Origin: Carya illinoinensis | Taxonomy: Eukaryota > Streptophyta > Magnoliopsida > Fagales > Juglandaceae | Direction of reading: 5' to 3' | Assembly: GCF_018687715.1 (NCBI RefSeq) | Contig: NC_056764.1 | Span: 4,900,501-4,964,500 of the forward strand | Length of the DNA stretch: 64,000 nucleotides | In this document: piece by piece, positions 47,291 through 60,571 of the stretch | Numbering within the stretch: position 1 is the stretch's first letter | How the letters are laid out: every line of letters begins with the position of its first letter | Notes under the pieces: generated by a model | Database searches by the model: none | Seen by the model: only the letters and a program-made list of their open reading frames with translations | Told to the model about the DNA's origin: nothing | Translations under genes and position numbers: made by a program

Positions 47291-49559
47291 ATCCACCGCT
47301 CAAAAGGAAATGGTGGGGAAAGCGTAAACGATAAATGATTTCCACGGTAATGGGTCGCGCGAAGTAGTCTCTTTACGTTTATTTATTTATTTACACAACC
47401 TTCGCACACCATAAACAACCAGAGTCTCAAGTTCTCAGTCATGTCGGGGCCCACGTGTTTACCTCCGATAACATGAATATCGACCGTTTGGTGATTTCGC
47501 ACCACGTATACTGCACACTTGGACAATGCCATGGTCCCACCCACATCAAACGTCACAAGTACATTATTTCTTTTTCTGGGCTTTGGGCTCCTACGCAGAA
47601 TAATGCAGGCCTGAATCCTTCGACTCTTGGACTTTGACAAGAGTTTTAACAGAGAAAATACAACTATGTCGTTTTAATTATACCGTTCATCTTATTTCAA
47701 ATATCACACAATGCTACCACGTAATTTATTAAAAAATTAAAATACAAACATAAAAGAGTAGAGGATACTTAGGATAATCCTTATTTTCTTTTTATATATT
47801 TTTAGACATCATTTTATTATAATTTTTTATTTTTTATTTTTTGATAAATCACACGACACATGGCACCATTATAGTGGTAGTAAATCAATGAGGCGAATTA
47901 AACAGTATAACTGAAACAGTACGATAGCAATTCTCTTTACAAGGTCTTCTACTATTAAGAAGTTATAAGTCAAAATATTAAATATTATCTTAATTAAGGA
48001 CATAAGATTTGTGCATTTCTTTTAAAAAAATTTAATCAATTGTGAAAAAAATTCATTTTTAGTGGATTTTAAAAAAAAAAATATACGGAATTTATATAAA
48101 TCATTTTCTTATTTAAATTAATTATAAACTTCTCTCATTTTGTTTTCTCGAACATTTTATTTTTTTAGAAAGATTATAATTATATTAATGTTGTGATATG
48201 ACATCATCCAAAGCATCCGTTCGGAGGCTCGGTATTTGAATTTGAAACTTAAATCATAATGTGCATTATCAATATAATTTTTTGAATTGTTTTATTTTTA
48301 AATTGTTGCGTAGAATATATTATCTACATTATTTTAATTATAAAATTTAATTTATAAAATTTAAAATTTATTTATTTTTAATTATGAGATATAAATATTT
48401 TATTAAATATGAGTACTCAAAAATAGAGTTTTTTTAATTTTTCTTTATTTTTTGGAAACTCACGTTATCCATCAGCTTGTAACCTTTGTCCTTTGGTCTT
48501 ATCCATTCTGAAAACGTACGTCGCAGTTCTCAAAGCGACATTACACGTTTCACTCTCTGACAACGAAGGCATGAAAGTTTCGTGCTTTCTTTGAGCTGGA
48601 TAGCAATTCCCGTAATGAAACCGGTTCACAGCTTAAACGCGTGTGTCAGGCATGCTCAACAAATCAACGGTCCGAACCGTATCATTTTTTCCTTCGATAA
48701 GGATCCGAACCGCATCAACCACACCCTAAGGCTAGAAAGGACTATCAAAACTCACTCATGGACATAAAAACCAGACCCTAATTATTTAATGACGCTAACG
48801 TCCCATGGTATTCACAAGTTTCCCTCCTCTCTTTGAAAAGTGAAAACCTTAATGAAAGAGAAAAATAAAAAAGATAATTGCAATTTACAAAGATAACCTA
48901 ATCCGTCACTATTTGAAATAGTTTTACTCGATTTAAAATAATGTTACATGTAATCAATCATGAAAATATCTTACAATTTTAAAAAAGAAATATCTAGTAT
49001 TAAAATATTAAATTTTTAATATAAATTTAATATTTATTTATTTATTTTAAATAATTACATAATACTTACATATTTTTAACGGGAACTATCATTTCTCAAA
49101 TTAAAATGATATAAAATGAATTTTATTCCATAATCAAGTCTTGCTTACCACAGTTATCAACGTTTATCTCTGCGATTAGATGATTTTAGCCTCTCCCCAT
49201 ATCATTTGATGGAGTTGTGACTTCTATTCAATTGTCTTCACCATTAACAGATTCCCTCGTTTTGGCAAATCCCACTCCCATCCAACCATCTCAAATCTGG
49301 TCGCTCTGGGCAATATCGTCATTCGACGGAAAAAGGATACCTCAGTAATATTGAGGCAGTTAAGGGACACAGTAGTAATTCAATGAATAATATTGAATAA
49401 TTAAAGCAATGGGGACCACCTTCCCTTCCCTATCACCAATCACAAAAAAACAAGCGGTTTCTCGAATTGTTTTTTAAAAAAATATTTTAATAATTTTAAA
49501 TCTAATATAATATAATTCCTTTTGGTTTCTTCTCCTTTGCTTCTTCCGCGGAATCCTTC
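47291..49559. promoter_or_regulatory. Divergent intergenic region between ceQORH paralogue 3 and MHK
   Basis: Both genes are transcribed outward from this 2.3-kb stretch. The middle (47640-48470 and 48840-49150) is AT-rich. The parts near each gene are more mixed, with an ACGTG core near 47450. A 61-codon frame at 48582-48767 has no domain. No TATA box could be assigned with confidence. Confidence 0.45.
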
Positions 49560-49713
49560 TTCTAATGGCTTAACCAGTAATCCAAACTTTCTCTCTCTGA
49601 AACTTTCTCTCTCGTTTTCTCCGAGAGAACTCGTGTACGCATTGGTGATCTGTGTGTGCCTTGCTCTTCTAATTTCAGTTCTTTGATCTTATCTTCTGTG
49701 TGGCGTCAAAGGT
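49560..49713 (+). other. Probable 5' untranslated exon of the kinase gene
   Basis: A CT-rich leader-like stretch ends at GGCGTCAAAG followed by the donor GTGAGAAC at 49714. A matching acceptor, TTTTTTTCACAG, ends at 50594. The model is inferred only from composition and splice signals. Confidence 0.45.
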
Positions 49714-50693
49714 GAGAACTCAACCTCTTTCAATCTCTGAATTTTCTCGGTGATGCTGCGAGTTCCCAGCTTTCAGTTTGGTGTTTTTTTTTATCGTTTT
49801 GTGCTCTGATTTATCAGCCAAACACAATGCAGTTTGGATTTCTGTTTGGTTTCCGAGAAAACGGAGGAAAGAGAAGGAAACAAAAAACTATCCGTTTATA
49901 CGTATACACGAGAAACTGATTTGAGGGAGCGATTGTTTGAATTGGCTTGTTTCTTTGGAGCTGGTTGTTCGGTATCAGTCAAAGAGTTTTGTTCTTGACG
50001 ACAAAATTGTGGCTAATGTTTAGTTGATGATTGGCTTGGGTCTGAATTTGATTCTTCATCGTATTAAAAGTAAAAACTCTGACTAAATTGATTTTATTTA
50101 TAGCATAGAGTATTTTTTCTAAAATCGCTTTTGCATATTAATTCTTGGAGCGTAGAAGTGATGATTATGATTCTATTGGATATAAGTCCGATTTCAATCC
50201 TTATTCTTATATATTCGTTGGTATACGATTCTTTCTTCTGATAATATCACTCAAAACATGGAATATAAGTCTGAGGAAGTAAATCAAAATTTTGTATCAT
50301 CGTAATTTAGTATAAGGACCTGCAAAAAGAAAACTTCCACTTAGTTGGGCCTAATGGTATCAGTATTTGGGTTGAGGAGAATTAATAGGACATTTTGTTT
50401 CCTTCCTATTCGTTTGCATAGAAAGCAGACGAAGAATTTATAGCTTATGTATCACTTCGTTTTTATTTGTGTTTTTTGGGGGTAGGCAATTCTTAAGATT
50501 TTGGAAAATTATATCTTCGTTTTCATTATTGAGGGGTTCCGAATTTTAAGAACGATTCTTCTTTTTACTGTGATTGCCCCCTTTTTTTTCACAGATGGGT
50601 TTTCTTTGAAGCGGATGTAAATAAAATGGATTAACATTGGGGCACACTTGGTGTAATGCCAGCTTTGCCGGAGTTTGAGTGGCGTTTTGCAAC

Positions 50694-50867
50694 ATGTTGA
50701 TAGTCTCTTCATTGATTGTCTGTCACTCCTGCAATGAGAAGTCGATTTTTTACGATAACGAATGCTTCAAGCTACAGTTTGGAACAGCGAAATCTCTAAA
50801 AGCTACTTGCAGACACTGTTTTGTCAGCGCAGACACCTCCTTTTGGAGGATGATTGAATTCCATTGA
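50694..50867 (+). other. Upstream ORF in the kinase leader
   Basis: If exon 2 of the leader starts at 50595, it contains several upstream ATGs. The longest frame (50694-50867) has 57 codons, includes CHSC and CRHC pairs, and stops 35 bases before the kinase ATG at 50903. Upstream ORFs can lower translation; nothing here proves use. Confidence 0.35.
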
Positions 50868-50902
50868 ATATTTTCTGATTATCTTTTGCTGTGCCTGTAA
50901 CT

Positions 50903-51163
50903 ATGGAAAGGTTGGTTACTTGTTTAGCTTTGTAGTGCATAAGATCTCTAGTTTTTCTTTCCTGAGCCTAATGCCGCAGTTTTAATTTCCAGATATAAAA
51001 TCTTGAAAGAGCTTGGAGATGGTACTTGTGGTTGTGTATATAAGGCCTGGGATAAGCAAACCGGCGAAATTGTAAGTTTCTCTGTACAAAGCAATCTTAT
51101 ATCCTTTAGTATGTATTTCCTGTATCTTTGTGTTTACTGAGGTTTTTATTTTTTATTTTTATT

Positions 51164-51200
<37 letters not shown>

Positions 51201-51942
51201 TTATGCAATGGATTACTTCCTTACTTTTAGAATGTTACAGCTTTTTCGTTCTATTTTCTTGTATTAGCAGATAGCTTTTGTAAAGTATGGGATGATGATT
51301 CTCTTGTGGTATTTCTTATCTTAGGTTGCTGTCAAGAAATTAAAGAGAAAGTTTTACTTTTGGCAAGAACACACAAAGTTACGAGAACTTAAGGTATGTA
51401 CTATAGTAAATTTGAATGGAAATAGTTTACAAACCTTCATATGCATGTATGGATTATTCTATGGTGTGTGCTGTTTGTATCTTAAGTAACATTGCCTTTT
51501 GCAGGCACTTCGTAAATTAAATCATCCCAAGATCATAAAGTTGAAAGAGGTTGTCAGGGAAAACAATGAACTCTTCTTCATTTTTGAGTACATGGTAAGA
51601 GACTAGAGTGTTTATTTGTTCTTTGATACTTATGCATAAATCCCAGGGATTCATCACACTTGCACACACACACTGACACATACATTATATACTTGTCAAA
51701 AATATTTGCATATCGTGTTCTACTGCACTAGGGCAATGGTGCATGATATATTTGTTTTTTTGTGCTCAATTATGAATTGTAAAAAAAACAGAGTTCTAGC
51801 ATGGCTTTCATTCTAACCGATTGATATGCTTTCTATTTGTGTTTGCTTTCAAAAAAAAAAAAAGATTTGATAGGTAATCAAGAAATTGCTTTCAAATTTT
51901 TAAAGCAATGTTGGTTTATTACTTTCAAATTTATAGCACAAT

Positions 51943-51997
<55 letters not shown>

Positions 51998-54900
51998 AGT
52001 TTGCATGCACATGCTATGATTTCATGAAAATTGATTCACGCTCTGAATTTAAAGGTTGAACCCTGTTCAATAGAGTGCCATTGTTTTATTTACCTCAAGT
52101 GTGATTCTGGACTTTGTCTCTCCAGGATTGTAATCTGTATGAAATAATGAGAGACCGACAAAGTCCCTTTTCAGAAGAAGAGATCCGGAACTTTATGTCT
52201 CAAGTGTTACAAGGACTTAGTCACATGCACAGAAATGGATATTTTCATCGAGATCTAAAACCTGGTAAAATATTTTCATACTGTTAGTTGTGTGTTCATC
52301 CATCTTGTTTTAAGATTTATTTATCAGTGTTTTCATGAGGTTTTTGTGGTTTTTATTGGCACTTTCATCCTTGAAGAAAATTTGCTGGTGACAAACAACT
52401 TTCTTAAAATTGCCGACTTTGGACTGGCCAGAGAAGTGTCATCCGTGGGTCCTTATACTGAATATGTTTCCACACGGTGGTGAGTCATATCAAATTACCT
52501 AATCTTGTTTACTCTCTCTGTCATCATGTGCATACATGCGAGTGCTGATTGCTCTGTTAAGTGAACCTGTCATATGGTAATGTTTTAATTTTTGGGGGCA
52601 TGTGTTTGCATGCCTGAGCGTGTGCCCTCACTGATAGTGTTTAATCTAACTCTCAGGTTGTATTTATTTCACATTTATGGTTTGTGTTTATACATATGCT
52701 AGGTATCGGGCACCAGAAGTTTTGTTGCAGTCTCCATCCTACACTCCAGCTGTTGGTAAGCATTTTTGAAACCCCACTCACTGCAGAAACTTCTCCACTC
52801 TTATTTTTCCCTCTCACGCTACACTCCAACTATTAGTATATCATTTTTTGAAATACCCGGTCATTGCAGAAGCTTCTCCACTCTTCTTTCTTTCTTAATT
52901 TTTAAGTTTTAGTTGCTTTCTCTCTCATAGAAAGGCTGGAATGTTTTAGGTTGATTACTTAAGCCTATGTTTTCCACTTGAGCACTACAACGTGACCTGT
53001 TCTGATTAGTCTCAATTTGGAATAGTTTTATCGAGTCAAAAGGGTTTTAATGGTGTTAGGTCAATGACTGGTCATATTTTAGTTCCCCATGCCCTTGAAG
53101 TCAAACCATTTTGCGTTTAAAATCCATGAAGGTAAAAATAAAGGATCATAATAACCCATATTTTAAAAGATCCAATTTTTAAAAGGAGAAGTTATATTTC
53201 TTTTTCATGGCTCATATTTTAAAAATTGAAAGGATTGTCATTAACATGATTGCTACAATCTTTCCTGGGACCCTTCAATTGTTGGCATTGATGAAAGAGT
53301 CAATTCTGTGTAAATATGCACATGTGTGTTGTGGGCACACGTGAGTGGAGAGAGAGTTTACTAGACACCATGCTAATTGATATAAGTTGGCAGCCCCTTG
53401 GGTGAGTATAGAATTTACCTGTGCAAAATTGATCTGTTTGGGCTCTAGTAGGATTTCATTTGATACAATAATTTTCGGCTTACAAATTCTTGGTTTCTTT
53501 TCCTGCTTGAGTGATGACTGACAAATGAAGTTGTGTACAGATATGTGGGCAGCAGGGGCCATACTAGCTGAGCTTTTCACTTTATCCCCCATTTTCCCTG
53601 GTAAAAGGTGATTGTTGTCTCCAGACATCACTTTCTTCCATCTTTGTGCATCATAAAAATGAACCCTTTGGTGATAGTATGAGACTATAAGTTTTTACTG
53701 TCTTCCGTCTAGTTGTTCCATCAAAAGCTGTCCATATTTGATTTCATGTATATTTTAGCAGAACTGCATGATATTTTTTTAGGCATTGAAGATGTAGAAC
53801 AAGTTAGAGTTAGTCAGGGAGTTGTCTAGTTAGCTATCTGCTTGTAGTATCCACAAGAGTAATCACCTGAATATTTGATTGCCTATCAAATTTTGCATAA
53901 TTTGTTGTTCATATATACATATACAGTATATGAATTAAACCTTATTTCTGTACAGAAGAGTAGGTGCACCTTTTTTTTTTTTTTTTTTGCTGTACTACAA
54001 TAAGCCAAGGTTGGAAGACTTCCGATTATGGCTTATTGATTTATTTGAACAATTTTAGATCTATAAGTAGTCCTACTTATATGTGAAAATGGATGAGACA
54101 CACCTACTCAACATATAAACTAAAACGGTATTGTGTTTTATCATACATTTTTTAGGAATTCTATTTTCTGATTACTTTTGACGTTGATTCAGACTATAAT
54201 AAGGTTGTGGAATTGCTGATGTACTGCACTAGTCTAAACTTTTACATATAAAGTTAAAAAAGTAAGACACTAGAAAATTTAAATTACTTATTAATTACTT
54301 TCTTACATGGGCAGTGAAATGGATCAATTGTGCAAAATATGCCACATACTTGGTGCACCGGACTTTACTATTTTCCCTGAAGGGACGAACACCTCTCGCT
54401 TGCTCAGCATTTTTAGCTATGAAGAGGTAAGTTCTCATTTGGTCTGTTCAATTTTTTGTCTTTTCGTAGCTTTGATTTTACTCATTATCATCATTGACAA
54501 TCATTCGTTTACATAGATTTCACCTGCAAACCTTTCCGATATCATTCCAAGTGCTAGTTCAGAAGCTATCGACTTGATTTTGGTGAGTTTTGTGAATAGA
54601 GCATGCTAGTTTACGGCTTTTTACAATCAACAACTGTTCTCTAGTTAAAATTTAGTGGAATAACACTATAATTTCATATCTAATGCTTTCCTTTTGGCTG
54701 TCCATAGCAACTATGTTCGTGGGATCCTTCAAGAAGGCCATCAGCAGATGAATCATTGCAACATCCTTTTTTCCATGTAATATGTGCTTCTCGAGTTATA
54801 TATATATAGATATTTATATTATCAAATTATCTGAATATACTAACATGTGCTGGACAGGTGGGTTGGGTTCCTTATCCACTTCGTGATCCGCTTGAGCTAA

Positions 54901-57677
54901 AACTGAGCAATGCAGGTCAAGGCACTTTGTTTATTAATTCTTCGTAAATTTTTTAGAGCTGAAACTGAGTATTTTGTTTCATCTTAGATTTTGGGATGTA
55001 ACTTATTCATTTTCTTCCTACACTATTTTTCAGGAGCAAAGCCAAAACCGGAGTTGAATTTACAGGACTTTGGCCCTGAACCTGAAGACTGTTTTCTTGG
55101 CTTGACATTGGCTGTGAAGCCGAGTGTTTCGAACTTAGGTAAACGGTGTTTTGCCACGGGAGTTTTCAAGTTTAACAATTTGGTATCTAATTGTGCATTT
55201 AATCAGGAAGATGAAAAGAGTGCTTTCATCATTTCAACAATCTTCCCCTATCCATGTTAACTACATGTAACTTTCAGTGTTCTGGTCAGCACCAAGATTT
55301 TGAAATTTTGATCTAATTGACTGAGCTGCCCTGCCTACTTGAACCCCACTGGAATGGTCCAATTTCTGTTTTTGGTTGTTTTGGTCAAGAGATTTTCTTC
55401 ATCTGACCAGGGCTTGTTTGGCCCTCCCATTACCTGACCCTGAGTCACTGCAACATTTATGCCTGCATGGTGGTTTTTGTTGACTAAGGGCAAGCATGAG
55501 AGTTCAGCATCCATTTCATGTAAAATGGTGAATGGTAGGACTTTTTTTAAGCCCCGCCAAGGGCTCCATTACAGTGGGATCAACCCTGGGCGATGATGAC
55601 CTTCATGTTAGGATGGCCCTAATTATGGGTTGGGAAATTTGTCAAAAGGAGATAATGCCTGACCATTTTTGGGTCTCCCCATGGAACATGTGTGTCTACA
55701 TAATGTTATATCATTTATACACTGAATATTGCTTGATAAAATTAATGATCTTAGAGAAATGTATTCTGCTGGAGCGAAGTTATTTAGTTTTAGGAATTGT
55801 TGGTTGACTTTCTGGGGAATGTTTGGACCTTTACTTCTAATCACTCTTTTCCTATATGACACATACTTGTAAACATTCTTTTCCTAGATTATTTTTAATC
55901 TTGGTCTTTCATCAAAACTTCTTTTTGTCACGTGTTTTGGATGGGATGTGTTCCATTTACCTGATGACGGAACTGTTTCTTGCAGAAGTAGTGCATAATG
56001 TTTCTCAGGGTTTTGGAGAGGTGAGTCATAGAGCTCCCATTCAGCAGCACATTTTACTTAAAGCCACCCTATCCCCCTTTCAGACACTGCACTGTGTTTT
56101 GATACATGTGTTTACCATTATGCAGGGCATAATGTTTTGTTCTGGTCTGAATGATCATTCAGAACGGTCAGGTAATGCTTTGCGCTAAACTCTTCTAGTT
56201 AAGTGGACTCTGCTTTGAAGGGGAAAAATATCTTCTCCCTTAAACTCTTTTTCCACTGCAAAATTGTTCCTGAAATACTTTTTTTTTTTTTCCTTTGATT
56301 TCCCAATTATCTTGGGGAGTTTTGTTCTGGTTCTGGGAAAATTCAAAAATCTCTTTTAGCTAGTTAGCTGAGAAAACTTCTTTTCTTTAGTCTGTTATGG
56401 ATCCTAATGTAATTGAACATGTATGCTGTAGCCATTAGCTTTACCAATCCTAAGATCAGATACATTCACTGGGATTGAGAGAAGAGTGAAAATTTAATCA
56501 TTAAGCTGTTTTATTTCTGGTTTCTTTTACCTGTATTTTTGCACCTCTTCTTCAAGGCAGAAAGTGCTAGTTTCATTTAGCTTATGGGTGTCGTAATCAT
56601 GCTTATGGTTCAATTGCTTTTCAGAAAAGAAATCTGCCTTTTTTGTTTTCTTTTTGTTTTGTGTTGGAACTAATTGTCATGTTTACTTTGTATTCCAGTT
56701 TTTTGGCCACTAATTACTCCTGATCGAAATAGAATTCAACCCCGAGTTGAGTCGTCCTTATCATTATCATTCAGGTTAGTTTATTTGAGCCCGTATTTAT
56801 TGTTTTCCTGCTAATTTTGAGGATGTTTTTATGTAAAACAATAGAGAGAGGTCCAAAGATTCTTTCTATTTAAACTGTCCTTGCTGTATTAGTACTTTGA
56901 TTGTGCTGCTGTAGTAGTTTCTCCAGTTTCTCATTTGAGTCATGATAGTCTTCCATTGATTGTAATGCACATGAAGCCTCGTTATCTTCAATATTTTAAT
57001 TTTTTGTGGGCATTTGTCCTGGAAATGATATACAAAGATTTTTTGTCCCCCTATAGTCCATGGTGTTTGGTTTATCTTTTGGGTCAACGAAGATTTCCTA
57101 TGAATCAATTTGAAATGCTTTAGTTCCGAAAAGATTTCAAAAAAATAAACTCATAAACTGAGGTGGCTTGATGTGGTACATCAGGTTGTAAAGTTATTTT
57201 TATTTTAAAGTTACTTTTCTTGTAAAGTAAATATAAGTTTATAACGTATCCGTAAAACAACGTCATATATGATTTTCCGTTTGTGAGATCTATTTGTGGA
57301 TGTAACACTTCCCATAATCAATTCCAATGCCATTTATCTATCTGAATATCTGATCCATCTTAGCTTTTAACATAGGTGTGTTTATGCATTGTTCATCTTT
57401 TCAGCCTTTCTTATATGGAAAATTAATTCTATACACTATACTACCATCCTACTTGCATCCCACTAAGCAAGATGTGGCACATTTACCACCATTGAATGAT
57501 CATTTATTGCATGCTTCTTTATCATCAAATTGTGATAAATGTGTCACATCATATATAGTGGGATGGTGGTGTGTTGTATAGCATTACTCATTTCCGTAAC
57601 AAGTATAGAAATTAACGTCTGGCTTTCTCTTTTGAACCATTTTATTTTCTTTTGACAGTTCATTTCAACATCCATAA
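50903..57677 (+). CDS. MHK: MHK/MAK-type serine/threonine protein kinase (397 aa as read)
   Basis: Seventeen coding exons join in phase: 50903-50910, 50993-51071, 51325-51393, 51505-51594, 52126-52264, 52377-52479, 52703-52755, 53541-53607, 54315-54426, 54517-54582, 54708-54776, 54858-54915, 55034-55138, 55986-56020, 56126-56171, 56699-56774, 57659-57677. It is a CMGC-group kinase of the MAK/RCK type, homologous to Arabidopsis MHK. Key residues are present: Gly loop G11-G16, Lys33, HRDLKPEN (123-130), DFG (142-144), activation-loop TEY (156-158), APE (166-168). Its N-terminal lobe resembles cyclin-dependent kinases; substrates are unknown to me. A C-terminal extension of about 110 residues follows the kinase domain. 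The last exon stops at a TAA (57675-57677), but the same frame continues with family-like sequence after it and a second TAA at 57690. The protein may be cut by about 30 residues. Confidence 0.92.
51945..51994. repeat. (CT)25 microsatellite in a kinase intron
   Basis: An uninterrupted CT run in the intron between coding exons 4 and 5 of the MHK-type gene. Confidence 0.97.
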
Positions 57678-57964
57678 ATTGGAGATCCATAATCTGTAAG
57701 GTTCTCAATCACATCTCGGCAGCCTGATCTCTTAGATGGCCCTTTTATTACCATCTCCTCCCCATGTCAGGTAATCGGGGCTGTACATTTTTTTTTTCTT
57801 TACCCTACTTTTTAAGTTTCTGCCATTATATTATGCTACTGTAGGAGTAACTTCCAGATAAGTTTATGAGAATATTTTGAGACTACATCCATTAATGGAT
57901 GATGTTTAGAATGAAAGTTGCTGAAATTTCTTGTTTCTTCGGTTCATATCCTGAATGTTGTCTG

Positions 57965-58000
<36 letters not shown>

Positions 58001-59124
58001 AAATATAAACACAATCAAAGATTTGTTTGTATTTGTAACATTTGGTGACAATCAAAGAATCCAAAATGAGAACAAAAGAATCAATCAAAAGTGAGGATGC
58101 TCATATAATATTTTTATTATTTTATTTCTTACAGCTTTGCTTTAAATTAAGGCAGTCATTTAAATCCCTCTCAAGGTTGATCCATAATGGGATACATCAG
58201 ATCTATTTTACAATAAATGAATTTTGTAATCTAACAATATCTAATCATATAAATTTGTAAGTTTATTTATATAAAATATCTTTATAAATAAAGTATTTCT
58301 TTTAAGTCTTAATGCAACTTCCTCAAAATGTAAGAGGAGAGCCACAGCCATAGCTCAAGCCTCAAAGGCAACTTTTAGCAATTGAAATTCCCATAGGTGC
58401 GGGTCATGTATCAAAATATCCAACTTTCGGATCAACTCTTGTTTTTACAAGATGATATATTCAATACTTGAAGCTCTCTCCCCATATATGAAATACATTT
58501 TTTTTAAGAGTGTACTTTGAAAATACATAATTTTTTACACCAAAAAGGTTCAAAGGCATCCAAGACAAGCCCACACCCAACGTACCATCAACACTAACAA
58601 ATGGTAAGGTGTATTGCTCAAGAAAAAAAGGTAAGGTTTAAGTTTTGAGAATATGATTAGATGTTTGATATCTGGTCAAACTATGTCATATTTATAATGT
58701 TTAATGTAAATGATCCATTTTGTATCCTCAAACTATAAAAATGTTTTACATTTTTAATTACCAAAATTCAGGCATTAACTTTTATTAAATAGTGATAGTT
58801 TACATTCTCATCCTATTTCGATTATCAATGTTTGCAAAAATAGATGAATCGACGCAATCTTAACAATCAAACATGCATAAAACGTTTAACGTATGAATTT
58901 TTTGATAATTTAAAAATATAATATACCAATTTTGAAATTTTAAAATGTGAAATATAGAACTCTTGACAGATTTGACATCATGTAACATATGATTAATAAA
59001 AAAAATCATAATATTGTTCTGTCGTTTGGATTTGAAACATAGATGAAATATAGTATTTTTGTTCTATCCCTCCGATTGGAATTCTTTTTCTTTTTCTTGT
59101 TTCTTTTTTGCCTAACATACTAAG
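57678..59124. other. 3' region of the kinase gene and AT-rich intergenic
   Basis: 57678-57770 continues the kinase frame beyond its first stop and ends at a CAG|GTAATC donor-like site. A CT microsatellite lies at about 57968-57995. A copy of the short AT-rich repeat is near 58180-58260, and another copy, inside the last kinase intron, is near 57165. No other gene is seen. Confidence 0.5.
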
Positions 59125-59470
59125 TGTAGTTTGAATGTTAAGATGAAATGAAAAATTTGTAAATAATAATAAAATAATATGTAAATAATGGTAAAATAGT
59201 TTAAGTTAAGATATTTTATAAGGTTTTGAAAAAAAAAATTAAATAAAAATATTATAAAGTTAAAAACTTAAAAATATTTTTTTTTTTAGAATTTGAAAAT
59301 TTTGAATTATTTTTTGTGTTTTATTTGTAAGTTTCCAAAAATTGTAATGATTATGTAACGATTACATGCAAAAATTAAAAATTTAGAAATTAAAAAATAT
59401 CATTATTTGAATCGTATTTAGATATTGAGATGAGATAAGATGAATTAAAAAATATCATTATTTGAATAGT
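59125..59470. repeat. AT-rich MITE-like copy D
   Basis: Phrase order matches copy A: GATGAAATGAAAAATTTGTAAATAATA, the ATTAAATAAAAATATTATAAAGTTAAAA core, then AAAAATTGTAATGATTATGTAA and a GAGATGAGATAAGATG edge. No coding capacity. Confidence 0.65.
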
Positions 59471-60214
59471 ATTTAGATATCAAAATACTCAAACTCGAGA
59501 TTTTTATTTATTCTTTGTTAAACTCGACTTGAGAAGCTAAACTTTCAACTCGAGCTTGAGTTGAACCGAGTACGAGCTTAGCTCGAATTGTTTATTTTTT
59601 ATTGTTTTAAATAAAATTTAATAATTAATAAATTAGATAAATAAAAAATCTAATATTGAATTTATACATTTAACAAGTAAAACCTTTATCAAATTATAAG
59701 ATTTTAAAATTTTATAAATAATTAATATCTAACTAGTTGATATTTATCCATAATAACAATATATTATATGCTTGATAGATTATTAATACATATATATTAT
59801 CTGATAGTATATATCTATTTCATATATGGTTCTCATATACTAATATATGAAATTATTAAATCTTATTGACTAATTATTGTACAAATTATCAAATATAACT
59901 ATGAAATATATTTAATATACAGACATAAATATTAGGTTACATATTACATATTTAATTATAAAAGTGCTATACTTATATTATTAGGTAATACATCGCATAA
60001 ACGAGCGGGTCTTAACGAGATTTAGCTGAGTTGAGTTGAGTTTTATTCGATATATATAATTTACTAATTGAGCAAGTATTTAGTTTTATGAATGACCTTT
60101 TTTTTAAATTTGTTTAAATCCTATTCGAATTTAATTGGACGAATGTAGAACGAACTATCAAAGAAAGTGATTTATTTACAGCCCTACTAAAAACAAACAA
60201 ATGGGTCTAAGAGT
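59471..60214. other. AT-rich intergenic, no gene seen
   Basis: Contains a block with CTCGAGCTTGAGTTGAACCGAG near 59550 and ACGAGCGGGTCTTAACGAG near 60000, of the kind seen in degraded repeats. No reading frame of note. Confidence 0.45.
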
Positions 60215-60420
60215 TTGTTTATATTCAGATACGAGATGAGATAATTTTATATACAAATTAAAAATTAAATAAAATATTATTATAATATTATTTTATAAAA
60301 TTGTTATATTTTAAAATTTTAAAAAATTAAATTATTTATTATATTTTATATAAAAAAATTTTAAAAATTATAATAAAAAAATTAAAATTAGATGAGAAGA
60401 AACAATCTCAATCAAAACCA
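60215..60420. repeat. AT-rich MITE-like copy E
   Basis: The short form of the same family: ATACGAGATGAGATAATTTTATA at one edge, the AAATTAAAAATTAAATAAAATATTATT core, and ATTAGATGAGAAGAAACAATC at the other. The two edges are roughly inverted. Confidence 0.65.
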
Positions 60421-60449
60421 ACCCTAAGTTATACTCAATAATAAATTCG

Positions 60450-60453
<4 letters not shown>

Positions 60454-60487
<34 letters not shown>

Positions 60488-60571
60488 TCTCTCCCCCTCT
60501 CTCTCTCTCTCTCTCATATAAATACCCCTGTTATAGGAAGAGAGTAACTTATAGGTGGCCGAAGGGGTATT

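Noticed and set aside
48582..48767. 61-codon frame between paralogue 3 and MHK
   Set aside because: No domain and no conserved feature; composition fits non-coding sequence.
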